Notes: generated by a model not told the origin, from the letters alone. A stretch of DNA of 64,000 nucleotides from Aradus depressus (GCA_963662175.1 OY759215.1:50175213-50239212); one strand, 5' to 3'; positions 11,591 through 24,190 are shown, counted from the first letter of the stretch. Made by a program: numbers and translations.

Positions 11591-13219
11591 GTTTTCCGGA
11601 GTGATCCTCTTCATCGCCCCAAAATACAATAATTCCAGCCTCCCCTTCCCTCCTAAAAAGGGGGTTTGCGTTTGCGCGGGTTTCACACCATAGTTCACCA
11701 TTTCACTGCACCCTAAATCTATGGAAAACTCTAAATTCGGGATTTTGGAGAAACAATTTTTTTTAAATAAACCTGTCCCTCAATTTAAACAACTGAAAAG
11801 TCTTTAAGTCCTTTTTTATAACAGATCCAAAAATTCACATATGCTAAATGACATGGGAATCGAACGAAGTTATCTACAAAAAAAGTGAGTACGTACTTTG
11901 GACTTTTAGAGGAACATAATTTCTATACCAAGGTTTCAGTGCTAATCTAACTCGGTGTAAAGATTGCCCTGGAGCTTACTGGAGTAGCTTAAACCTCCCT
12001 CAAAGTATCATTTGTGACGAATAGCTACAGGCATTCCAAGAATCGGCACTATTCGAACCCATCCTCTCATGAGTATGGACACTGGAAGATTGTTTTCATC
12101 CAGGCCTTATAGGGTATATATAGGTAATAGTATATAGGTAAAAAAATTGCGAAATACGGGTTAAATCGGGAAAAAAACACGCGCACACGAACGTTTTATT
12201 GCTCAAATTAACGGATACTATCTACAAAACTGGTTTTTGATCTAATTGACGAATTAGGGCGTAGTGCAAAATTACTTTTCTTTTTACATTTTTCCCGATA
12301 TATCTTTAAATATGCTACCTCTAATCAAACAGCTGTTGTCAATTACTAAAAGCTGAGTTGTGCTATTAGTTGTCGTTACATTCTTATCTTCCTTGTAAAC
12401 ATTATTTCTCTTTATTATGTAAGACTTCTTACCCTTTGAGCCAACCAACCCCACTGACATTTGTTTTTAAAGATTTTAAAGTGTATCTGTGAAACTGGAA
12501 AATCTATTAGAGACTTTCTAACATAGCTGGTATACATCGTTGTCAGATATTTTGTATCTACGTTTTAAAAAATTAGAAAAATCAAAATGTAAATAGTATG
12601 CCGATTATCCCCGTTCTCTACAGACGAAGGCACATGCTAACTGTGTTATTGGACCGCTGTGTATAATAAAGATATTTTTATGTAAAGGTCAAACAAGAAG
12701 TCTAACTAAGAAAGAACGATAAGCCCTTTTAAAAATGGCCACTGATCCATCATTTAGAAGCGACCCTAATGGCGAAGCTTGAGCCTCCCTCTCATGATTT
12801 ATTCAGTTACATTTCATGTTTTTTTTTTCCTTTCTGTAAGTTTACGATGCCCCTGCAGATCATATTCCTGACCTCGTCATCCTTGTCTACCATCGCAGTA
12901 TCAGGGGGTGGTATGATAAGTAGGCCACGAGGGAGCATCAACAGAGTGTAAACACATCGTCATCCCCCGCGTCAGACTTCATTCATATTCACATGTTTTT
13001 AGTTCACCGAATATTAGAAAAAAGTTTACATGTTATTTTGAAGTGTAAAAAAGTAAATAAAAAACTTTTTTAAAAATAAGCTTTTATTTGAAGGAAAAGG
13101 AATAAATACGTAATTAATATTGTTTTTTTTTTGTATTTATTGATCTTAAGCCACAATTATGCAAAAAATGCACAACCATCGGCTGGGCTGACATATACTA
13201 TACAAAATATAAAAATAAA
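11591..13219. other. No gene recognised
   Basis: Nothing was identified beyond short frames. The sequence is AT-rich apart from the GC-richer flank to about 11,700 and a patch at 12,840-12,970. Confidence 0.4.
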
Positions 13220-13873
13220 TAAAATAATAAAAATAAATATGACATGAAAGGCTTAAGAGAGGAAAAAACACCCAGCGGTGAACCCTCATGGCATCACTTC
13301 ATACCAGGAGATCTCTCTGCCAAACTCTCTTCAATCTTCTTGAGAGATTGTAGGGTAAATTTGTATTTACGATTTTGCGAACTTCCAGATTGGTGTGTAT
13401 GTAAATTTTTGTGTAGAAACGTTGGTATAAATGTTTCTGGGTGTGACGTTGAAGTCGCGGTGTAAAGTCTTGTTGCTAACTTATGGTGGGCATTGCGTGA
13501 TCAGTCGGAGAGTCTTGGATTGAAATACCTGTATTCTTTTGATGTTCAAAGTCTTGGCTGTACCATATATTTGTAAACCATAGTTCCAGAGAGGTCGGAG
13601 AAGATAGGTATAACAATTCAGTTTTTGTCGAGTAGATAATTTAGAACGCGTATTCAAAATACTGTATAATAGTGTGAGTCGTGTCGTCCTAGTGTGAGGG
13701 TTCCAAGTCAGCCTTCTGTTGAGAGTTATTACTAAATATTTTACTGAAGAGGTATGAGGTAATGGCTGGTTTTCAATTAATGGGGGGCAGTGACCACGGA
13801 GGAGAGCAAATGTTACGTTTTGACATTTTGTGGTGTTAAATTTAATTTTCCAAGATTTACTCCAAATTTCCAT
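13220..13873 (-). pseudogene. Jockey-like LINE, reverse transcriptase C-terminus and 3' UTR
   Basis: The frame 13873-13481 reads WKIKFNTTKCQNVTFALLRG, SVKYLVITLNRRLTWNPH and LLRPLWNYGLQIYGTAK, the typical thumb region of Jockey-clade ORF2 proteins (KCQ, VKYLG.TLD..L.W..H, RP.W.YG.Q.WG.A). A frameshift at about 13490 moves the reading to NAHHKLATRLYTATS...LHTHQSG...ERSPGMK and a stop near 13300. AT-rich 3' UTR follows down to about 13220. The copy is 5'-truncated and inactive. Confidence 0.85.
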
Positions 13874-14085
13874 TTTGTTGAGGTGTTGCTATAGTATGAG
13901 TGAAGTAAAAGCTGGTCGCTCACAAGCCTATTTATGTATTATTTATTTGATTATAGCGTAATTCTCAGACAAGCTTATCTTTTCAAATTAATATTGTTAC
14001 GTATAAATATAAACAGATTCAACTTTATAAGTATGTAGCATATTATATCAAAATTAATTTCATTTAGTACATTGGGGCGCATGTA

Positions 14086-14480
14086 GCTCGAGTATTAATA
14101 TGTTTAGACTTGAAAAGAAAACACAAAGAATAATAAACAATATTAATCGAAGAACAAGCTGCAGAAAAATATTTAAACAACAGACAGACATCATCGCGAA
14201 AATGGTCAAACGTCAGGGGACCTTGAAACGTGAAAATCAGTTGCTCAGATTTTCGTACGATTACAATATACTTAAGTATAAGAAAGTAAAAAGTATAACA
14301 CAGAGGAATTTTTTTTTTAATGCTCTTCCCCACTTTTTGAAGACAATAGAAACAATTTAAAAAATTTAAACTTCAACTAAAAATGTTTATGTTAAAGAGA
14401 ACACTTTACTCGAAAAAGGATCATTATTTCTCATTGTTCAAAAATAATAAAATAACCACAATAAAAAATAACTGCCGATG
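14086..14480 (+). pseudogene. LINE 3' end (reverse transcriptase C-terminal remnant), copy 1
   Basis: The + frame gives LEKKTQRIINNINRRTSCRK, then IFKQ, and later RNFFFNALPHFLKTIE. This matches the C-terminal pattern of Jockey/CR1-like reverse transcriptases (QK.A.R.I.....R.SCR..F; FN.LP..IK). The end shares GAAACAATTTAAAAAATTTA, ACTTCAACTAAAAATGTTTA and TCTCATTGTTCAAAAATAAT with the copy at 31015-31405. Confidence 0.65.
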
Positions 14481-14690
14481 TAATGAATATATCGACAATG
14501 TAGTATGATTCAGAAATCAATTATTGATTTTTAGTGCAAATAGTCGATTGGTTTTGAAGCGAATGCGAACACTTAATTGATTAATTCGTTCTGGGGAAGT
14601 ACATTGTTGTTGTCTTACCTGTTGGAAAATATAAAATTCCGGTGAAAACTGATTTCATAACTTCCCCTATACGAAGGGAAGTAAAATGAG
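14461..14690. repeat. GGGGAAGT-ended repeat, right part with inverted end
   Basis: AATAACTGCCGATGTAATGA opens it. TTCTGGGGAAGTACATTG follows, then the terminal segment in inverse (AAATTCCGGTGAAAACTG, TTCATAACTTCCCCTATACG, AAGGGAAGTAAAA). Confidence 0.65.
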
Positions 14691-15912
14691 AGCACTTTCA
14701 GTTACCTCAGCCTCTTCAGAGCTTTACAGGTTTATTAACGCTGGAGCGGGATTGACCGCAGGAGATTTCTTTACAGAAAAGAGACATTTTTTTCTCATAA
14801 ATAGTAAAATGAAAAGAAATTCAAAAAATAATCCTGAATCTCATTGTCTATATTTCTGAGGTGTCGACATCCTTCTGGGTAATCTTTTCTTACGTATTTT
14901 CCCAACGTAATACAAAAAAAAAAATCTTCCTTAATGCTCACTCCATTTCGGTCTTTCGCCTTAATTACATGTTGATATAATGTTTGGTAAAGGATAGATA
15001 GGTCGACTGTCATGTTGAGTAACTTTGTGCACTTCCCTATATGCAGATATACTGTTTTATCACAAATAAGGATGCACTTGTAATACACTGCATTGGCAAT
15101 GCATATTGTATTCAAGCCAATAGTGATGCATGGCCTAAAAGTAATGGCTAGCTGCCCTTCCCAAAATATCGAAGATTAATATTTTATTTATTTTCCGTAT
15201 CCAGATAAACGAGATTTTGCATTATCTATTCAAAAAGAAAAATAATATCAGTATAAGGCGGGTATTACACTCTTTGACAAAGATCTTCTATAAAAGTTGG
15301 ATCGACTTTTTTTTTAAATTTCTTTTAAAGTGACACTTTTCCTTCAATGAAATTGCCATTTTTTACATTTCATATGATTTACGATTTTTCGTTTTGCGAG
15401 ATAGAAGAAGAGTTTATTATAACAGTCGCATTTCCAGAGGTACAATTATACAATAAGGTTCCTTAACCATTATTATTATACACTAAATACAAAACAAAAA
15501 TAATCAGTTAATTAAAAACAATGATACTGCTTAAGGGTACATTTAAAAAAACTCTTAAAGAAAAAGAAAAAATAACACAAATACAAAGTAACTGAAATAA
15601 ATAGAAAATAAATTAATAAACATTCAAAAACAGAGATTATAATTTAAAATCGTGAACGGAGATATATTTGTTTCCCTCCCCGAGTTTTCCTTATTTTCTT
15701 TATTAAAACGTTATGATTTGTGTCACACTTAAGTAAAACTTTTTACTGAAAAAAGTTTATTATGGAGTCCAGGAGCTCAACATTTAGGTTTTCATAGATT
15801 TGAAGGATGGAGGTGTCCCTGTTTTGTGAGATAAATTCTAATTTTAATCTAATTGTTGTTTAAATTGTAACGCATACCAACGAATTTTAAAATATATTTA
15901 TTATTGACAGTA
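14691..15912. other. No gene recognised
   Basis: A 106-codon - strand frame (15115-14795) has no recognisable motif. The rest is A/T-rich with long A-rich stretches at 15550-15640. Confidence 0.4.
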
Positions 15913-16102
15913 TTGAGCACGCCGTTCATCGGATGTGGCGTTAAGATTCGGCCCGAGACTGTACGGTGTCAGGTTAAAGACCCCCTAGTAGAGTCAGGCT
16001 CATGTCCACGAGGGTAACGAAAGAGCGCTCAAGTAGTAGGTAGGCGATGTGACCTTGTAGTTAAAGGCAGGGCATGAGTCACGATAGCTGACTATTATTG
16101 GT
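15913..16102 (+). mobile_element. tRNA-derived SINE, 5'-truncated
   Basis: TGAGCACGCCGTTCATCGGA, then GATTCGGCCCGAGACTGTAC, GGTGTCAGGT, GAAAGAGCGCTC and GTAGGCGATGTGACC. The promoter half is missing. The tail GATAGCTGACTATTA is of the old ACTAACT-like type. Confidence 0.8.
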
Positions 16103-16151
16103 AGTTTTTTACTAAAAATAATAAAAAAAGAGAAAAATATATATATGAGAT

Positions 16152-16262
16152 ATGGCCATTACAGGACATTCTTATACCAAACACTTTTTTACAGATCACT
16201 CTCCCTCCCCCTCCCCCCCCCCCCCTCCACCTCTCAAATGCGTTTCATATTACTTTCTGGTT
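16152..16262 (+). repeat. Half of a foldback repeat (related to 39748-39990)
   Basis: GCCATTACAGGACATTC, TTTTTTACAGATCACTCTCC and CCTCTCAAATGCGTTTCATA match the left arm at 39748-39850. A C-run interrupts the copy. Confidence 0.5.
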
Positions 16263-18250
16263 TTGAAGTTGGGAATCCAACAGGGCTGAATTGCTCCGAC
16301 AAAAGGAAAATGACCTAAGTCCCCTTCTACAGATGACCAGGTTGCCACATTCTGAAGAGCATTCTTAGGGTCATTAGTGACATAATATGGCTATTTAGTA
16401 GGTGTCGACATGGGGTCAAGACAAGGCAATAAAACGAAGAAGGGTCACAAGTGTCGAATCACTTTCGGAGATGCAACTTTCACATCACTTCACAACTGTT
16501 ACTCGACAATCAGGAGCAACTGTTTCTAAGGACTTTTTTTGTTTTAAGCCGAAAATCAAAATTGAGACCTTTACCTGGCATTTCAAAAGATATTCTTAAT
16601 TGAAATAAAAGACATTGTCTTCTCACAGTCTTATTTCTGACCAGAACCGGCATTCAACGCTTTCACACATTGAAATTATTAATAATATATTATAAAATTA
16701 ATTATATTTATTTGTATAAAAACAGTGAAGTAACTAAATTACTAAATAAATATCTGAAGTCGCATTTTGCTTTAAAACAACCAATGAATGAAAAACAAAA
16801 CACGATGATCAGCTGTTCTAATTAGTGTGGACGAGTGGAAGTAATCTGGTGGATGTGAGGGGTCTGGGTTGAGACGTGAAGGTGGACAGAGAGTTGAGTT
16901 ATAGGCTTAAGATATGGTGAACCAAGTAGGTGTGAATTGATTGTGATTAATTGGAGATTTAAGATGCGCAAAGGAGGTACTTTTATTTACTTATACGTAC
17001 ATAATATATATATATGATTTTTCTTTTAAATAATTTGATTTTTGCTTCAATCTTACTTTTTAATTTTATGTATAATGTAGGTTTAAATTTAAATCAATAA
17101 ACCCAATATTTGTTCGCTTATTCTATGCTATTCATTTTCCCTGTTAACCCAGTAAGATAATTTAAACCTTTGGATTAGATTGAATATTTTGCAAAATTTA
17201 GAAAAACAATATGGCATCTCTTTAGTAAATTTAGAAGAAATCCAAATGAAAAGTTTGTTATTTTTCAAAGTTTGTTCTTCAACTTTTGTTATTTTTAGGG
17301 GCCTTTTCGGAAATATTGTAGAAATCAAAATGTAGTATGACACCAGCTATAAAATTTTTACAAGAAATGTGGTAATCATTTTTATTTATTTAATTATTTA
17401 TTCTTTTTGTTTTAATTATTATTAATTCAATTATTTTAATTTTATTATTTATTTAATTATTATTTTTATATTTATTTAGCATTTATATTTTTATATTATT
17501 ACAATGGAGACCTTAAAGCATTAGGGTACACAGTAACAAAATAATATAAAACTTACTCCACCCTTGTAATGTGGTGTCTAAAGGAGCACTGGCTAATAGC
17601 ACAAATGGGCGGGAACCAGTAAGACGGACCTAGCCAAGGAATGTTCAGGTAAGTCCTTCATGGGCCAGAGCCAGTGAGTTTCATTCATGCTGTTGCTTCA
17701 CACGGGGGTAAAATAAATAGAGTAAAATTTGTTCGCAATCCTTTATTTGAAATATTACGTAATCGACTTTCGTTACTTTATATGCCATATTTTTTTATAC
17801 AGGATGTCCAAATTGGATGGCTAGTTGCCAACTCTGAGGTCATATTGCCTACTTTCATCGCTTTGGTAGACATGGGCCTAACTCTACGGTGGTTATTTCC
17901 CTAGGGTATGAGTACCTGACATTGTACAGACTTGGGACAATCCGAAGGACGTAATGCTCAAATATTACTGGGAAATGTGATATGAACAGATATTGAAGAG
18001 TTTCTGTCTATGAAAGAAAGGTTAAAAGAAACCCCCTCTCCTAATAAAACTATTGCTATTGGAACAATGTCATTGGCAGTTGCTATCCATTAAATACTAG
18101 AAATAAAGGATAAAGAGACTAATGGAGGTCTGAGGGTGAGTAGTGTGGTCTAGTTTTTCTATTTGTTGATAGATGGCACTCACTGTCATGCCATCCTTTC
18201 ATCCATCTCCCTTCCTCATCCAATATAGGTACCTGCCTACTTCCCATTAT
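16263..18250. other. No gene recognised
   Basis: AT-rich with a low-complexity TTTATTTAATTATT block at 17380-17500. The 17540-17930 part includes degraded SINE-like motifs (TGACATTGTACAGACTTGGG) but too little to annotate. Confidence 0.4.
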
Positions 18251-18535
18251 AGTTAGTTATTATGACTCATGTCCGGGCTTTAACTACAAGGTCATATCGC
18301 CTACTACCAGAGCATTCTTTCGTCACTCTGTTGGACATGAGCCCGACTCCTATTATGGGAGTTTTAAATTTTACCTGTCCTACATTTTTATTCACCTAGG
18401 ATAGGGGTCAGCGAGTACCTGGCATCGTGCAGACTCGGGACTATCGCTTAACGTCTCATTCGAAGGACGGCGTAAGTTTATTTTACCACCCAGATAAAAT
18501 AAACTACGGGGCCTCGGCCGGGTTTCGAACCATAA
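18251..18535 (-). mobile_element. tRNA-derived SINE
   Basis: Reverse copy with tail CATAATAACTAAC, GTAGGCGATATGACCTTGTA, CGGGACTATCGC on the opposite strand, and hairpin arms AGTTTATTTTA / TAAAATAAACT. The B box side (GGTTTCGAACC) is present and the A box end is lost. Confidence 0.85.
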
Positions 18536-18559
18536 CAAATGGGTATTTAGTATTTGTTA

Positions 18560-18670
18560 AGTCGTAGCTTAATACCGAAAGTATCCCCATATATTTTATA
18601 TATTTTGTGAAATAGACAATATTTTTTTTAAAACATACGTTTTTCTTTTTTTCTTTAAACTTTCTTTTTT
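18560..18670 (+). repeat. Fragment of the hammerhead-like repeat family
   Basis: CCGAAAGTA.CCCCATATATTTT, then TTTTGTGAAATAGACAATAT and an A-rich block before CGTTTTTCTTT, match the arms at 515-620 and 785-890. Confidence 0.55.
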
Positions 18671-18989
18671 AGTTAAAAAAAAAAATGTATGGTGGCTCCG
18701 GAGTCGAAATAGTTTTGCTTGTATAATATCTTCTAACTTCAGCCCCTCGTCCCTTTGTACACTAGCAGCTTATCTGGGCATTGTCCTAAGCTAACTTTAA
18801 GCTACTCTGAGAGGTAGCCCAAACAAAGAAAAAAACGTACATAGCCGAAATCGGACCAAATTAAGACCATTTTACTTCAGGGCCTATGCACGTTGTACAA
18901 GACGAAAATCGTATCAAATAAACGTTGTAGTGAGAATTAAAAGGCACATTTTATGGGAAATACCATTTTTTTTGTATATTTTTTATATT

Positions 18990-19215
18990 TACCTCAAAAC
19001 CTCATAAGACCGACACCTATTAATGTTCTGCAGAATCGGCCGATGGGAAGGGGGGATCCGAGGAGGGGAGCCTGACCCTATAACCTTAATAATAACTGCC
19101 GATGTAATGAATTTATTGACACAAAATTTAGTATGAGGATTCAGAAGCCCCATAAGTCAACGGGAGAGCGAAAATTTAATTGAATAATTTGAGCTGGGGA
19201 AACACATTTCCGGTG
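18990..19215 (+). repeat. GGGGAAGT-ended repeat, right half
   Basis: ACCTCATAAGACCGACACCT, ATTAATGTTCTGCAGAATCG, AATAACTGCCGATGTAATGA and AGCTGGGGAAACACATTTCC appear in family order. Confidence 0.65.
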
Positions 19216-19669
19216 ATCCAAGTTTATTCTATTTATTTATTACAAGTGTCCACAATATGTCTGCGTTTCTGAACTTGGAAATTTTTTCTTTCATAACATC
19301 GAAAGTTTGACGTGACCCAATAAACAAAAGCCTCCTATAAAGAAAAAAAAGAATATAAACTGATACGAGTTGGAAGTAGACAGGATATGTGACTGACACA
19401 GGGGCTAACAAAAGTGGGGACAGAAGGTCGCCGATAGACAAAACTCGGACAAAAGTCAGATCGGCGGGACGACCTGGAGACATCCGGAGAAGGAAAATGT
19501 TGGGTTTTCGAAGTAATGACCGGAACTACTGTTGCCGTAAAACATGGACATGCCGCCCCCTCCCGCCCCCGCCACCAAAGAGGGGGAAATAAATTGTACG
19601 AGTAGGAAAATGAGATTCATATCTGAGCCAATATAAGTCTCGGTGAGTCCAGATCAAGTTATTCAGTCA

Positions 19670-20165
19670 AGTTTTCGGTTTCCCTCCAGAACCAATTCAC
19701 CGTTAGAGCTATAAATCAATAGTTGACTAACATTAGAGATTCTGAATTCTCATAATAAATTTTGTGTCGATACATTCATTACATTGGCAGTTATTAGGGT
19801 CTTTGAGTCGAAATTCCCTTCTCTGATCCCTTCTTCCCTTTGACCGAATTTAAGGAAAACTAATATGTGCCTTCCCTATAGAGTTTTGAGTTCAAATATA
19901 AAATTTCATGTTGGTAAGTTAATAGATGACGTTCTTCTGCCGTTTTGAATTGACAAACGAGTAAGGATCTTTCGTGTACCATATACGGTTCTGATACACG
20001 TAGAAAATTTCGTGTTGATACATTCATTATATCGGGAATTATCGTACTCACAGAAAGACATTTTTTTTTTTTTTTTTTTTCATTTTTGGAAACAGGGGGT
20101 CGGAAAACATGAAATTCTGCAGAAAACTGAACATTGCATTTCTGATCGATAACTTCCTCTATACT
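19670..20165 (-). repeat. GGGGAAGT-ended repeat, long reverse copy
   Basis: GTCGATACATTCATTACATT, GGCAGTTATTAGGGTCTTTG, a second unit near 19890-20040 (GATACATTCATTATATCGGG), then AGGGGGTCGGAAAACATGAA and ATTTCTGATCGATAACTTCC. Confidence 0.65.
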
Positions 20166-20416
20166 AGGTTGTACTGGTTCGTGATTGCTATGGCAGGACC
20201 GAGGAGAGTTATAGAAGAAACCTGGAGCAGAATTCTGGATTTATTACTATGATGTACTTTAGGGATACCTATAGGTTGTGCCCTACATTAGCCCTCGGCA
20301 AAAAAAATAATAAAATCAGTCAACAGAGGGTGTATGTTAATCAGGTTCAATCAGGGCTATGATAGCTGTAAAAACTACCACAACATTGGTATCCTAGGCG
20401 CATCAAGGGCTACCAT

Positions 20417-20712
20417 GGAGGGCGCCGGTAGCTCAGTGGTAGGAGTGCTTGCCTTCTCAGCTCAAGATCGTGGCCGAGGCCCTTATTTTATTTTATCTGG
20501 GAGGTGAAATAAATTTAAGCACACCGTCCTTCCAATGGGACGTTAAGCTATGTGCCCTAGCCAGTACGATGTCAGATACTCGTTAAAGACCCCTGCCCCA
20601 GAGTAGGCAAAATTTAGAACTCCCACAGTAGAGTCGGGCTCATGCCTCTGGTAGTAGGCGATATGACCTCGTAGTTGAAGCCCGAACATTAGTCATAATA
20701 ACTAACTAATGA
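20417..20712 (+). mobile_element. tRNA-derived SINE, internal B-box deletion
   Basis: GGGCGCCGGTAGCTCAGTGG starts it. The B box is deleted (AAGATCGTGG joins directly to CCGAGGCCC). The hairpin is TTTATTTTA...GAAATAAA and the tail is CATAATAACTAACTA. Confidence 0.9.
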
Positions 20713-21115
20713 TTATCATGATTTTTTCAGTTAGTAGGTACTTCCCAAGATAGAAGAGGATGGGATATTCGAAGTCCTTAATGGGAGCCCATTTTCGAGA
20801 TAAAAGTAAATAAATAATAACAGGACTTTCTTACAGCCACATTTGTACAGATGTTTCCAATTCCTAATTATTTTTTATATAAAATATGTCTTCTAGTTTC
20901 CTCTACAACTTTTATTCGAAAATAGTTTTGATTAGTTCTTAAATATAAGCGATATATTATAAAATATCCTTTGTCCCTGAAGTAAATGATCTTATTTTTC
21001 GTCAGATTTTGGAGAAAATCCTAATCAGATCCTAATCAGTCACTTACATGTGACATCATCATTTGAAATTTCAAGTTTGATCAGTTTGGTTTCCGAAAAC
21101 ATTATTGTATTCTTA

Positions 21116-21184
21116 TATTTCAGTATCTAAACTTATTTACTTTCTTATATTATAAGAAAGTAAATAAGTTTAGATACTGAAATA
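21116..21184. repeat. Perfect 69-bp palindrome (34-bp arms, 1-nt centre)
   Basis: The arm from TATTTCAGTATCTAAACTTA through TTTACTTTCTTATA (21116-21149) is perfectly complementary to 21151-21184, with a single T at 21150 between them. It belongs to no repeat family that I recognised in the window. Confidence 0.95.
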
Positions 21185-21415
21185 AAGGTGGGAAGCTTCT
21201 AATGAGCCTTCATGAGTGTCCTGGAGTTAATTGAAATTCCAAGTAACAAGAATAGTGAACATTTCCTTACCAGAGAAAGTCAAAGTTCTAGGGAGACAGA
21301 TTGTGTGGGGTACTTGAAACATGTCCATTCTACGTTACCATCCAAACAACCGTGGAGGTCAGATAGTATGGATCCATTCCTCTGGTAACGCCGGGACCCA
21401 CAGCTATTTGACAAT

Positions 21416-21575
21416 GTACTTCCCCAGAACAAATTATTCAATTATGCTTTCGCTCTCCCTTCATAAATACGTTTTCGTCTAAAAGTCAATATTTGACTTA
21501 CATCTATGTCCTATCCTATAGGAGCTTCTGAATCTAAATTTTGTGTCAATACATTCATTATAACCTCCCAATTTA
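21416..21575 (-). repeat. GGGGAAGT-ended repeat, right-end fragment
   Basis: TACTTCCCCAGAACAAATTA, TTCGCTCTCCCTTCATAAAT, GTCAATATTTGACTTA and GTGTCAATACATTCATTATA follow the family order. Confidence 0.6.
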
Positions 21576-21990
21576 TTTCTTGGTCTTTACAATCTAGCAA
21601 ATGGACGTTTCCGGGAACAATCCTATCATCAGTATCCTTATATTTATTATATTCTTTATACAGAACATATTCTACGAGTCGAAATGAGACATATGAACAT
21701 ATAAAGTTTAAACAGAGGTCGACAAGTAAAGTATGTTTTGCATAAAAATTATGATCAATATAAAGAAAAAATTGATATATTATGTACAGAAAAAATCTGT
21801 GAAATAATATACGATGGGGTTAGAATCAATATGGTCCAAGTGACACAAGTGCATAATCGGGTACAAAAATGATAGTTCTATTCAGGAAAAAAGTTGTACA
21901 AGTGAAATCCTAGCCAGTGCTGAGATCTAGTGGCACTTATTCCATTTTGGTGGCATAAACAATTAACTTAAACATATCAATAGTGACCTT

Positions 21991-22335
21991 GAGGGCGCCG
22001 GTAGCTCAGTGGTATGCATGCTTGTCTTCTGAGCTCAAGGTCGTGGGTTCGTAACCCGACCGAGGTCCTTAGTTTATTTTATCTGGGAGGTAAAATAAAC
22101 TTAAGCACGCCGTCCTTCGGATGGGACGTTAAGCGATGGTCCCGAGCCTGTACGATGTCAGGTACTCGTTAAAGACCCCTACCCTAGGTGAATAAAAATT
22201 TAGGGTAGGCAAAATTTAGGACTCCCACAGTAGAGTGGGGCTCATGTACACCAGAGTGACGAAAGAGCTCTGGTAGTAGGCGATATGACCTTGTAGTTAA
22301 AGCCCGGACATGAATCATAAAACCTAACCTAACCT
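21991..22335 (+). mobile_element. tRNA-derived SINE, full length, young, with target-site duplication
   Basis: A 12-bp duplication AATAGTGACCTT flanks it (21979-21990 and 22336-22347). The A box GTAGCTCAGTGG and B box GGTTCGTAACC are clear. The hairpin is GTTTATTTTA / TAAAATAAAC. The tail is ATAAAACCTAACCTAACCT. Confidence 0.95.
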
Positions 22336-22796
22336 AATAGTGACCTTAAGATTAAGATTTTTATTCAATTTTATGATTTTCTAACAGTAACTTTCACCAT
22401 AAAAAGCAGAAGACAAAATATTTCCGGTTTCGATAAATTGAGGGGGTTAGAAGCAATGTGACAAATCGGCTGAAATTGAGATATGTGTGTTAACATCTTC
22501 CTTGACACCTACCCTGACTACTGACTAAAGACCAGAACGATTGTTAGTACCAGTAATGCTGTTACTAGTGGAAAATACCTGGGTAATACCTGAATTTACG
22601 ATGTTACTATAACTTTAAAGGTAATTATCTCGAAATGACATTTTTGTCACTTACATCCCTTTGCTTCTAACCCCCTCAAATATAGATTTTTTAAATAGGT
22701 TAAGAACTTAATGCACAGTTTCTTCAAAGTTTCAAACATGTCACTTATACCACTTTGATTCTAACTCCGTCATATATTATTATGAATTTAGATGAA

Positions 22797-23090
22797 TGAA
22801 TACATTCTTATTGAGCTCAAGATCGCGGGTTCGATACTCGGTCGAGGCCGTTAGGTTTTTTATTTGGAAGGTGTAAAAACTTTGAGCATGCAAACCATCG
22901 GATGAGGTGTTAAGCAATGGTTCTCTATGATATCAGGTACTCGTTAAAAACCCCCTAACCTAAGTGTATAAAAATGTAGGGCTCCCACAGAAAAGTCTGA
23001 CTCATGTCCATCAGACCTACAAAAGAGCGCTCTAGGCGATATGACCTCAACGTTGATGCCCGGGCATCAGTCAAAATAACTAACTATAAA
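22797..23090 (+). mobile_element. tRNA-derived SINE, old copy lacking the A box
   Basis: It begins inside the head (CTTATTGAGCTCAAGATCGC), keeps the B box GGGTTCGATACTC, and shows the older T-rich hairpin (TTAGGTTTTTT / AAAAACTTT) and tail AAAATAACTAACTA. Confidence 0.85.
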
Positions 23091-23559
23091 TTCAGAATTT
23101 CCTTACAAAATACAAAGGGATTAAAAATTATAATAAAATAAAAAAATTTAAGTGAGTTGAGTGATTGTATTTGCACAGAATGACCCATATTTGGGTACTG
23201 AAATTTAGACGGAAGTTACCTATTATCTTTCACATAATTAGATTTAAAAGGGAGAGCGGTTACTTATCTGGAGAATGCTTGCCTGTCGCCCACTGTCGAT
23301 TGTCCTGTCGCAAAGTTAGCTTTCCAAAATTACAGAGAAGTATGACGAGATCCCGTAGGCGATCACTGACAGTAACAACCTAAGTGAGGAGGTCAACCTA
23401 CGCCCCTCAAATTTCACACACATTATAAAGGAATCCATGGGATGTTTCCTGGATACTTTAACGTAAGCGAATTATCAATTCTTAGTACAACAATCTCAAT
23501 TATGGTACGAAATTTATCAATGTTTGCAATTTTCCTGAGGGAAAAAAATGTACGCAGCA

Positions 23560-24190
23560 CAAAACCAATTGTCTGTTTGGACTAAAAATCAATATTTGTC
23601 AATAGATATGAACTTCTGGATCCTCAAACTAAATTATGTGTTGATACATCCATTACATTGTTAGTTATTAGTGTGTATGAGTCGAGCCCTGTTCATCCCC
23701 CATTTCTTTCGGCAGATTCCGTTGAAAATTAATAGGTGTTCATTCGGGGTTTTGAATTTGCGTATGAAATGTTTCGTTTTAAGCCCCCATAATACCTCTC
23801 TTTCCTTTTGCCGATTTGGCTGAAAATTAATAGGTGTTGTTCTTATAGGGTTCTTGATACAGATATAAAATTTCGTGTCGTTACATTTTTTTTTATGGGA
23901 GTTATCGTGTTCACGGACACACACACCCAATGACAATGTATCGACATGGAATTTTGTATTTAAATTCAAACCATAACGCCACGCTATATGATAAATCTAC
24001 CGTAAGGAAAGAGGGAAAAAATGCACTGAGGGGGACTCGATTCAAAACCCCTAATTGCCTTTGTAATGAATTCATAAACACAAAAAATTTAATTTTTATC
24101 CACAACGGTGGACTCTTTTTGGAGGGAAATCTAAATTGATTAACTCGTGCTGGGGAATTACATAGCAGATGAATCACCTACTTTTTTTCG
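23560..24190. repeat. GGGGAAGT-ended repeat, two copies in inverted junction
   Basis: A reverse copy (23560-23930: GATACATCCATTACATTG, GCTGAAAATTAATAGGTGTT, TTACATTTTTTTTTATGGGA, GTTATCGTGTTCACGGACAC) meets a forward copy (23930-24190: CAATGTATCGACATGGAATT, ACTCGTGCTGGGGAATTACA, GATGAATCACCTAC). Confidence 0.65.
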
